A stretch of 64,000 nt of DNA, from NCBI GenBank assembly GCA_900317935.1, contig ONIU01000002.1:18776-82775 (forward strand). Direction: 5' to 3'. Both the position numbers and the translations under genes were made by a program. Below the pieces are notes generated by a model. That model saw nothing but the letters and a program-made list of their open reading frames with translations, had not been told where the DNA came from and did not search any database. Numbering within the stretch: position 1 is the first letter of the stretch; each line of letters opens with the position of its first letter. Shown here in pieces: positions 54,268-60,462 of the stretch. Source of the stretch: an uncultured bacterium (GTDB lineage: Bacteria > Muiribacteriota > Ozemobacteria > Ozemobacterales > Ozemobacteraceae).

Positions 54268-55092
54268 CTATTTCTTCATTAAGCCAAGTATTTCTCTAGC
54301 TTCGTTTGGAGTAGCTATTTCTCGGCCCAATTCTTTGGCGATTCTAACTGCTTTTGCAACTAGTTCACCGTTGGATTTTGCCTTAACGCCTCTTGATAGG
54401 TTTACATTGTCTTCAAAGCCAACTCTTACGTGGCCGCCAAGAAGAATAGCACCAGCAGCCATTTCAAACTGATGTCTTCCGATTCCGGCAACAGTAAAAG
54501 TGCTACCAGCAGGAATACTACCAGCCATAAATACCAAATCTCTAAGACTAGCTGAAATACCGCCGTTAACGCCCATTACAAAATCAAAATGCATTGGGGT
54601 AAGAATATGACCTTTCTTGGCAACTCTTATAGCCATATCAATCATGCCTTTATCAAAAACTTCAACTTCAGGCTTGATTCCAAGCTTAATCATACGCTGG
54701 CCGAATTCTATAATAGTATTTTCGGTATTAACGAAAATATCATCACCACCGAAATTGCAGGTTCCGCAATCTAAGGTTGCCATTTCAGGGTAAAGTTCGA
54801 TAGGTTGCAAGCGTTCATCGTTGCTCATTCCTACAGCGCCACCAGTAGAAGGCTGAACAATAACATCTGGACATCGTTCTTTTATTGCCTTAATAGCTGC
54901 TTCAAAGCGTGATTTGCTTTGAGTTGGTGTACCATCGTCTTCTCTAACATGAAGATGAATGATTGAAGCGCCTTCTTTGGCTGCTGATTCAGCTTCTCTG
55001 GCTATTTCTTCTATAGTATAAGGAACAGCGGGATTATGTTCTTTAGTTACTTCAGCACCACATATCGCAGCGGTAATTATTAACTTTTCCAT
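54268..55092 (-). CDS. kce: 3-keto-5-aminohexanoate cleavage enzyme
   Basis: 274 residues of the BKACE (DUF849) family. Kce condenses 5-amino-3-oxohexanoate with acetyl-CoA to give acetoacetate and 3-aminobutyryl-CoA, a zinc-dependent step of lysine fermentation. The zinc ligands are visible as H46 and H48 in IIHLHVRE and probably E227 in VGFEDN, and the family motifs QPSTGGAVGMS and GIGRHQ are present. H46 and H48 carry the same numbers as in the characterised Cloacamonas enzyme. It is on the same strand as kamA and kdd but separated from them by two plus-strand genes, so it is probably transcribed separately. The terminator at 54233 follows. Confidence 0.94.
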   Translation of the reverse strand: MEKLIITAAICGAEVTKEHNPAVPYTIEEIAREAESAAKEGASIIHLHVREDDGTPTQSKSRFEAAIKAIKERCPDVIVQPSTGGAVGMSNDERLQPIELYPEMATLDCGTCNFGGDDIFVNTENTIIEFGQRMIKLGIKPEVEVFDKGMIDMAIRVAKKGHILTPMHFDFVMGVNGGISASLRDLVFMAGSIPAGSTFTVAGIGRHQFEMAAGAILLGGHVRVGFEDNVNLSRGVKAKSNGELVAKAVRIAKELGREIATPNEAREILGLMKK

Positions 55093-55117
55093 AATTAAAC
55101 CTTTCTATTTTGTTTCA

Positions 55118-55152
55118 GTCATTGCAAGGCTTCAAAGAAGCCGTGGCAATCT
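55118..55152 (+). repeat. REP-like palindromic repeat, copy 3
   Basis: Begins GTCATTGCAAGGCTTC and ends AAGCCGTGGCAATCT, with GGCTTC and GAAGCC forming the stem. It has the same ends as the copies at 42058 and 43407. Confidence 0.78.
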
Positions 55153-55216
55153 ATTTTTTTAGAGATTAGAGTTAAGAGAATAGAGAATAGAGGTTAGAGA
55201 TTTGTTTAATGTTTTC

Positions 55217-55271
55217 TAAAGCTTCCCCTTGAGGGGAAGTGGTTCCGTAGGAACCGTAAGGGTGACCTAAC
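55217..55271 (+). repeat. Dispersed hairpin repeat, plus orientation
   Basis: TAAAGCTTCCCCTTGAGG opens the element and GGTGACCTAAC closes it. It matches, with a few changes, the reverse complement of the element at 55331-55387. The inner part forms hairpins (CTTCCCCTTGAGGGGAAG and GGTTCC...GGAACC). Confidence 0.75.
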
Positions 55272-55330
55272 TATAGTTTACTTTGTTTAGCAATAGCGTA
55301 TAATAATCCAAAGAACTATGTTTTATTCTA

Positions 55331-55387
55331 GTTACGTCACCACTTCGGCTGCCTTCAGCAGCCACCTCTCCTCAAGGAGAGGCTTTA
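55331..55387 (-). repeat. Dispersed hairpin repeat, minus orientation
   Basis: Read on the minus strand it opens TAAAGCCTCTCCTTGAGG and closes GGTGACGTAAC, the same layout as the copy at 55217-55271. Compensating changes in the stems (CTCTCC/GGAGAG against CTTCCC/GGGAAG) suggest that the structure is conserved. Confidence 0.75.
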
Positions 55388-55429
55388 GGACTACCACTCC
55401 CTTATCTCTTACCTCTTACCTCTTACCTC

Positions 55430-56695
55430 TCAATACTTAGTCTCATCAATGTAACTAAGAGCTTCGTCAATGCATTTCAAAGTATATTGCAAATCTTCTT
55501 CGCTGTGTCTGAAGCAGATATATCCATGATGATAAGGTTGCAAGAAGACTTTGCGGCGAATAAGCTGAGTATAGAAATCGTTGCGTTTTGCTTTATAAGT
55601 CTTGTCTTCTGTCTTTTCAAAAATTACATAAGGCATCTGTGGAACAGGTGAAGCTGTTGTAATAGTATTCGGGTGCTTAGCAAGAATCTTAACAAGTTCT
55701 GCGTTGAATTTTTCACCTTTGGCTCTGATATTTTCAATAACATTGTTCTTTTCTAAGAAGTTGAGAGTTGCCAAAGCAGCAGCATATTCAATACTGTTAG
55801 GGAAGAAAGTAGAAGAAACGAAAACTTCTTTTTCTATTTTCTTCATAAACTGAGCCTTACCGACCAAAGCGCCTATTGGATAACCATTTGCAAGAGCCTT
55901 ACCAAAGGTTGAAAGATCTGGAGTTACGTTAAATAGAGTCTGTGCGCCACCCATATTAACTCTGAAACCGCTTCTGATTTCATCGAAAATAAGAACTACG
56001 CCATATTTATCGGCCAAAGCTCTAACGCCTTCCAAGAAACCCGGCTTTGGATACTGAACCTGTTTTGCTGTCGGGTGACCTATTGGAGTCATGATTATAC
56101 CAGCAACATCATCTGGATATTTCTTTAAGAGGTCTTCTAATTCTTCAAGATGGTTATAATGAAATTCTAAGGTATCTTCGTAAGTCTTAGGAAGAACACC
56201 GCCTTTGACTTCAACACACCAGTCATGCCAGCCATGATAACCACAGCGAATGATTTTGCTTCTTCCTGTATAACCACGAGCAACACGAGTAGCGAGAGTA
56301 GTTGCATCAGAACCTGTTTTCATAAAAACGCTCATTTCAGCACATTTAATCAAGCCTCTTAAGCGTTCGGTCAAGTCATTCTGAATCTTCTGAGTTAATG
56401 AGAAACAAAAACCTTTGTCTCTAATCTGCGCAATAGCAGCATCATCGATTTCTTTTTCCCTGTAACCTATGATAATAGGACCATAGGCGCAGAGATAATC
56501 AAGATATTCGTTACCATCTATATCTGTAACTTTGCCACCCTGACCCTTTTCAAAATATATAGGGTATTCACCTTCAACAAAGTTATATGGTCTTCTGATT
56601 CCTAAAACTCCACCAGGGGTGCATGTTTTACCACGGGCATATTCTTCCATTGATTTTGTTAAGTTCAATTTGGGTGCGTCAAATTTATTTGTCAT
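55430..56695 (-). CDS. kat: Class III aminotransferase, probable 3-aminobutyryl-CoA transaminase
   Basis: 421 residues from the ATG at 56695, where GGAGG lies 7 bases upstream. It has the fold of glutamate-1-semialdehyde aminomutase-type PLP enzymes: the PLP motif VLIFDEIRSGFR, K266 in TFGKALANG as the Schiff-base lysine, and MKTGSDATTLATRVAR near the N-terminus. Next to kce, and with no 3-aminobutyryl-CoA ammonia-lyase (kal) in the window, it best fits Kat, the acyl-CoA beta-transaminase found in Candidatus Cloacamonas, which converts 3-aminobutyryl-CoA to acetoacetyl-CoA with 2-oxoglutarate. A true HemL is less likely because no haem genes are near. The repeat island separates it from kce. 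Confidence 0.82.
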   Translation of the reverse strand: MTNKFDAPKLNLTKSMEEYARGKTCTPGGVLGIRRPYNFVEGEYPIYFEKGQGGKVTDIDGNEYLDYLCAYGPIIIGYREKEIDDAAIAQIRDKGFCFSLTQKIQNDLTERLRGLIKCAEMSVFMKTGSDATTLATRVARGYTGRSKIIRCGYHGWHDWCVEVKGGVLPKTYEDTLEFHYNHLEELEDLLKKYPDDVAGIIMTPIGHPTAKQVQYPKPGFLEGVRALADKYGVVLIFDEIRSGFRVNMGGAQTLFNVTPDLSTFGKALANGYPIGALVGKAQFMKKIEKEVFVSSTFFPNSIEYAAALATLNFLEKNNVIENIRAKGEKFNAELVKILAKHPNTITTASPVPQMPYVIFEKTEDKTYKAKRNDFYTQLIRRKVFLQPYHHGYICFRHSEEDLQYTLKCIDEALSYIDETKY

Positions 56696-56838
56696 TCCAT
56701 TTCCTCCGATAAAATCAATAAAAACAACCAAAAACTAACTACAATAACAACTATAGTTAGTCAGTCTAACACAAATTAAAACTAGTGCAAAGAAATAAAA
56801 AGCTTTAACAAAATTTACAATAACTTATTCCTCATTAC

Positions 56839-56867
56839 TTGACAATTAGCTTTAAAAAGGGCATAAG
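56839..56867 (+). promoter_or_regulatory. Candidate promoter of the acidic-tail protein gene
   Basis: A perfect TTGACA at 56839-56844, then 17 bases, then CATAAG at 56862-56867 as a weak -10 box. The ATG of the next gene is about 40 bases downstream. Confidence 0.45.
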
Positions 56868-56908
56868 TAAATTATAAAGTCCTAATTTATGGCCTAAAGG
56901 ATATTTCA

Positions 56909-57547
56909 ATGAAAAATAGTTTTAAGAATTGGATTGCAGCTTCTTTAATAGTATTTGGAGCAGTGCAAGTTAATGCAGCTAGCATTACAGGCACTATTCA
57001 GTTAACAAGAGATTCCAGCCGAAACGTCAATGGCATATACCTGGTTACCGAGAAGAAAGATGCTTCTGGTAAACCTATTGCCTTGGTTGTTGTATCAGAT
57101 GAAAATGGAAAAGCTATTGCTCAGCAATATGAAAATAAACAAATAAGAATAGATGGTAATGTCTCAGGTAGAAATCTTACCGCTATTGAATGGAAAGAAG
57201 TAAAAGATAAATCATATAGTAATTCATCCTCTTCTTATGATGATTCTTCTAGCAGAAGCAGCAGTTACGATGAGGAAGAAGAAGAAGAAAAAGAAAGTGA
57301 AGAAGAAGTAGACGAAGAGGAAGAAGAAGAAGGCAGCAAAAAGAAAAGTTCAAAGTCTTCAAAGAAAAGCAAGAAAAAATCTGATGACGATGATGAAGAA
57401 TCTGAAGATAGTGAAGAATCTGAAGACAAAGAAGAATCTGATGACAAAGAAGAATCTGATGACAGCGAATCTGAAGACAAAGAAGAATCCGATGATAGCG
57501 AATCTGAAGAATCTGAAGATGAAGAAAAGTCTGAAGATGAAGAATAA
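56909..57547 (+). CDS. Secreted protein with OB-like domain and long Ser/Asp/Glu tail
   Basis: 212 residues. An N-terminal signal peptide (KNWIAASLIVFGAVQVNAA) ends near residue 25. Residues 26-100 form a beta-rich domain (SITGTIQLTRD, GIYLVTEKKD, NKQIRIDGNVSG) like the small OB-fold domains of periplasmic proteins. The second half is low complexity: a Ser-rich patch, then more than 90 residues made almost only of Glu, Asp, Ser and Lys in repeating ESED- and DKEE-type units. Such a tail is disordered, very acidic and could bind calcium or other cations. The function is unknown. AAAGGA lies 9 bases upstream of the ATG. The tail is likely to vary in length because the DNA is repetitive. Confidence 0.85.
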   Translation: MKNSFKNWIAASLIVFGAVQVNAASITGTIQLTRDSSRNVNGIYLVTEKKDASGKPIALVVVSDENGKAIAQQYENKQIRIDGNVSGRNLTAIEWKEVKDKSYSNSSSSYDDSSSRSSSYDEEEEEEKESEEEVDEEEEEEGSKKKSSKSSKKSKKKSDDDDEESEDSEESEDKEESDDKEESDDSESEDKEESDDSESEESEDEEKSEDEE

Positions 57548-57553
57548 TTATAT

Positions 57554-58528
57554 TTAACGATTACAAGTTACAATTGTTCTTATAGGAGCTGGCAGACCTT
57601 CAATGGTTTTTGAAAAATCGTTAGGGTCTAGCCAGTTTTTTAATGACTCATTTGTCATCCATTCTGTCTGGCGCTGTTCTTCAATAGTAGACATATATTT
57701 ATCAACTATATTAATATTTCTAAAACCGGCTTTTTTTAACCAGACAACCAAAGCTTTATCTGAGGGGAAAAACCAGACGTTTTTCATGCCAGCATATCGG
57801 TCTTCTGGAACCAAAACAGTTCTTTCATCACCTTCAACTGTAATTGTTTCTAGTATAAGCTCTCCTCCTGGTTTCAACATATATTTCAAAGTTCTTAAAA
57901 ATTCAAAAGGTGCTTTACGATGGTATAAAATACCCATAGCAAATACAGTATCAAATATTCCGCACTCTTCAGGCATATCTTCAAAGCCTATAGGCAAATA
58001 AAAAAGATTTGGATATTTAAGATATTTTTGTAAAGCCTCAAATTGCATCCAGCATATTCTAGAAGTGTCTATTCCAAGAACCATAGCAGGATTCTTTTCT
58101 GCAATACGAAACATATAGTAACCGTTGCTGCAACCTAAATCCAAGACAACCTTATCTTTTAAATCACTGATTCCATTAACCAAATAATTCCATTTTACAT
58201 CTGCTCGCCATTCTGCGTCTATTTCTACTCCACATAAATCAAATGGCCCTTTTCTCCAAGGAGATAGCTTCATCAATGCTGTTTTTAATTCGTTCTGTTG
58301 TTGAGAAGATGCTTCTTTTTTTGCTTTTGCCATTACCCAGGCATTGTCTCTTATAAAAATGCCTTCTTCTGTTTCAATATCTGGCAATTCCGATAAAGTC
58401 TGCATCCAATTAGGAAGATTGCCGTCAGGTTTATTAACAGCATTTTCAATTATAATTTCAAACTTTTCGTTCCATTTGCCTAGACCACATTTGGTCATTT
58501 GTTTATAAAATTTTTCAAAATCAAACAT
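57554..58528 (-). CDS. cmoB: tRNA uridine-34 carboxymethyltransferase
   Basis: 324 residues, matching E. coli CmoB (323). CmoB uses carboxy-SAM made by CmoA to turn 5-hydroxyuridine at the tRNA wobble position into 5-carboxymethoxyuridine. The Rossmann motif DLGCSNGYY, the acidic GIDTS, and the family signatures FAMGILYHRKAP and TEWMTNESL are all visible, as is RKGPFDLCGVEIDAEWRSD-type sequence in the N-terminal part. AGGA lies 9 bases upstream of the ATG. cmoA is not in the window. The gene is downstream of hisS but separated from it by a perfect hairpin, so it is probably a separate transcript. Its stop is 6 bases from the stop of the convergent acidic-tail gene. Confidence 0.95.
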   Translation of the reverse strand: MFDFEKFYKQMTKCGLGKWNEKFEIIIENAVNKPDGNLPNWMQTLSELPDIETEEGIFIRDNAWVMAKAKKEASSQQQNELKTALMKLSPWRKGPFDLCGVEIDAEWRADVKWNYLVNGISDLKDKVVLDLGCSNGYYMFRIAEKNPAMVLGIDTSRICWMQFEALQKYLKYPNLFYLPIGFEDMPEECGIFDTVFAMGILYHRKAPFEFLRTLKYMLKPGGELILETITVEGDERTVLVPEDRYAGMKNVWFFPSDKALVVWLKKAGFRNINIVDKYMSTIEEQRQTEWMTNESLKNWLDPNDFSKTIEGLPAPIRTIVTCNR

Positions 58529-58598
58529 TTTTTGCTGTCCTAATTATTTGGTTGGCTTATATTATACTAAATTTTTAAATTTATAAGTGTAGTTTTAG

Positions 58599-58640
58599 CA
58601 ACAAAAAAAGGCTGATTATTTAATCAGCCTTTTTTTGTTG
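58599..58640 (-). terminator. Intrinsic terminator after hisS
   Basis: A perfect 20-base inverted repeat with a 2-base spacer (CAACAAAAAAAGGCTGATTA and its complement). The core stem GGCTGATTA is flanked by A and T runs, so it can work on either strand. It begins 9 bases past the hisS stop. Confidence 0.9.
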
Positions 58641-58649
58641 TATCGATTA

Positions 58650-59999
58650 TTACTTCAACACTATAGACGCTGCGTCAGCATATTTTACAATTTGCTGTTC
58701 ACCTGTCTCCAAGTTCTTAAGCGAGACAGACTCAGCTGCAGCTTCATTTGCTCCTAATATTGCAACAAACTTAGCTCCGATGCTTTCTGCATAAGAGATT
58801 TGTTTCCCAATTTTAGGAGTTTCCGGATATATTTCTACTTTGACACCACCTTTTCTCATTTCTGCAGAAGCCTTTACAACAGCAGATTCTTCTACATCTG
58901 AGAAGTGGCAAAGCATTACATCCGGACCAATTGTAAGCTTTTTGAACAATCCTTTTTCTTCCAATATAAGAATCAAACGTTCAAAACCGATTGAAAATCC
59001 TACCGCAGGTATTTCACTACCCTTAAACATTCCAATAAGTCCATCGTAACGGCCGCCGCCGCCGAGGCTTCCGCCGAAATCTGATGAACGTATTTCGAAA
59101 ATGGGACCGGTATAATAGCCTAGACCACGTGCAAGAGTAGCGTCAATATTATACCTGCCGGCTACAGGAGATTCATCAAAGAGCTTACATAGTTTTGTTA
59201 GATCATCAATAGCTTTTTCAGCTTCTTCTGAACCAGCAAGAGCTGTTTTTAAGCGTTCAATTTCTTCTGACTCACTAGAGCCTTCAGGTCGTTGAATCAG
59301 CTTCACCAGCTTTTGCATTTGTTCTGCATTAATACCGCGTTCGACCAACTCTTTTTCGACACCTTCCATGCCGATTTTATCAAGCTTGTCTACTGCGACT
59401 AAAGTTGTTGCTTCATTATCAAGGCTTATGCCAGCTGCTTTTATTAACTCTTTTAGCAACTGTCTGTGATTGACATGAATGCTGAAATTTTTGAATCCAA
59501 GAGTCAGAAGAACCTCAGATACTGCTGAGCAGACCTCTGCTTCTGCAAGGAGTGATTTGGTTCCTGTAATATCAACGTCACATTGTAAGAATTCTCTGAA
59601 CCTTCCCTTGCCTGGCCTATCAGCCCTCCAGACAGGCTGAATCTGATATCTTTTGAAGAATTTGGGCAAATCTGTATTATTTGCAACAACTCTTGCTAAA
59701 GGAACAGTTAAATCATATCTTAAGCCCAAATCACCCAAATCTTTTTCTGTGATATTCTCCGCTTCTAATGCTCTAGCAAGTTTGTCTCGACGGTGAAGAA
59801 TTCGGAAAAGGAGCTGATCGCCCTCATCGCCGTATTTTCCCATCAAAGTGCTCAAATTTTCAATAGATGGTGTTTCTATAGGAACAAAGCCATACTTTTC
59901 GTATACTTTTTGAATTGTGCTAATGACATAGCGTCTTCTTGCCAGTTCATCCGGCAAAAAATCCCGCATACCACTAGGCGGTTTAGTTGACATACCCAT
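58650..59999 (-). CDS. hisS: Histidyl-tRNA synthetase
   Basis: 449 residues, slightly longer than the usual 420-430. Class II motifs are clear: motif 2 VWRADRPGKGRFREFLQCD, the HisA motif ARGLGYYTGPIFEI, and motif 3 GGGGRYDGLIG...GFSIGFERL. The C-terminal anticodon-binding domain follows (DVMLCHFSDVEE to the end). The enzyme charges tRNA-His in the cytoplasm. The first ATG (59999) is used because AGAGG lies 11 bases upstream; a second ATG two codons later is further from it. A 44-codon ORF ends 4 bases upstream, and the strong hairpin at 58599 ends the transcript. I saw no T-box structure upstream. Confidence 0.96.
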   Translation of the reverse strand: MGMSTKPPSGMRDFLPDELARRRYVISTIQKVYEKYGFVPIETPSIENLSTLMGKYGDEGDQLLFRILHRRDKLARALEAENITEKDLGDLGLRYDLTVPLARVVANNTDLPKFFKRYQIQPVWRADRPGKGRFREFLQCDVDITGTKSLLAEAEVCSAVSEVLLTLGFKNFSIHVNHRQLLKELIKAAGISLDNEATTLVAVDKLDKIGMEGVEKELVERGINAEQMQKLVKLIQRPEGSSESEEIERLKTALAGSEEAEKAIDDLTKLCKLFDESPVAGRYNIDATLARGLGYYTGPIFEIRSSDFGGSLGGGGRYDGLIGMFKGSEIPAVGFSIGFERLILILEEKGLFKKLTIGPDVMLCHFSDVEESAVVKASAEMRKGGVKVEIYPETPKIGKQISYAESIGAKFVAILGANEAAAESVSLKNLETGEQQIVKYADAASIVLK

Positions 60000-60003
60000 T
60001 TTT

Positions 60004-60138
60004 TCAGCGACCTCTTAGTAAACTTACTCCTGTATTTGTTCTGAAACCAGGATTAAATGGAGATACAGCACGAATTATTTCGACTGCACTATGTGTACCA
60101 TCAAGGCCAATATAAAGCTGATTCTTAATAGTGTTCAT
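60004..60138 (-). CDS. Small 44-residue ORF upstream of hisS
   Basis: An ATG at 60138 with AGGAG 9 bases upstream opens a 44-codon frame that ends 4 bases before hisS. The product has no signal peptide or membrane helix; its middle reads LYIGLDGTHSAVEIIRAV and its end NPGFRTNTGVSLLRGR. It holds only one His codon, so it is not a His-rich attenuation leader. The end resembles the final strand and loop of a larger domain, so it might be a remnant. The good ribosome site and tight spacing suggest that it is translated and coupled to hisS. Confidence 0.5.
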   Translation of the reverse strand: MNTIKNQLYIGLDGTHSAVEIIRAVSPFNPGFRTNTGVSLLRGR

Positions 60139-60247
60139 TGTTCACCGCTCCTATATTCATACCTAAGCTTTATATCGGCTTAATGGCAGATATATTTAAT
60201 AAAATTTCTGCTTATTTCTTCTCGCTTTAAACCACCCTCTTTATAAT

Positions 60248-60424
60248 AGGCTGTCAGAAAACTAAGTTTTGATTCCATAATTAGATTTTCCTAATTGTCT
60301 ACACATTGTCATAAAAAGTATAGCGTATGGGCTTTAGCCCTGAAAGCTATACGTTTATGACAATGTGTAGACAACAAAAAAGTAATTCTAATTTTATAGC
60401 AGATTTCAAGTTTTTGGTCAGCCT
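60248..60424. mobile_element. MITE-like palindromic element of about 177 bases
   Basis: Long inverted repeats face each other. The inner arms are perfect over 21 bases (60295-60315 and 60354-60374), and the outer 45-50 bases on each side match imperfectly, ending in AGGCTGTCAG on the left and CTTTTT-type DNA plus GGTCAGCCT on the right. A second small hairpin (GTATAGC...GCTATAC, with GGGCTTTAGCCC at the tip) sits in the centre. No open reading frame for a transposase is present. The size, terminal repeats and non-coding centre fit a non-autonomous element, although a decayed IS end pair cannot be excluded. Confidence 0.6.
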
Positions 60425-60462
60425 CTATAAAAAAGGATAATTTATATAAATCTAACAATATT

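Larger units (their letters stand above)
55093..55429. other. 337-base repeat island between kat and kce
   Basis: No gene is seen. In order it contains a REP-like element (55118-55152), an A/G-rich stretch of GAATAGA-type short repeats (55165-55200), two inverted copies of a hairpin repeat (55217-55271 and 55331-55387), and three tandem TTACCTC units near 55404-55432. The pyrimidine-rich tandem at the right end is roughly the complement of the purine-rich stretch at the left, so the whole island is partly palindromic. Confidence 0.7.

Noticed and set aside
55404..55432. Tandem TTACCTC units considered as a CRISPR-like array
   Set aside because: The units are only about 8 bases, with no spacers and no cas genes nearby; this is a simple tandem repeat.
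57265..57480. Minus-strand frame encoding a nearly pure Ser/Phe/Leu protein
   Set aside because: It is the complement of the Asp/Glu/Ser repeat in the acidic-tail gene and has no domain features.
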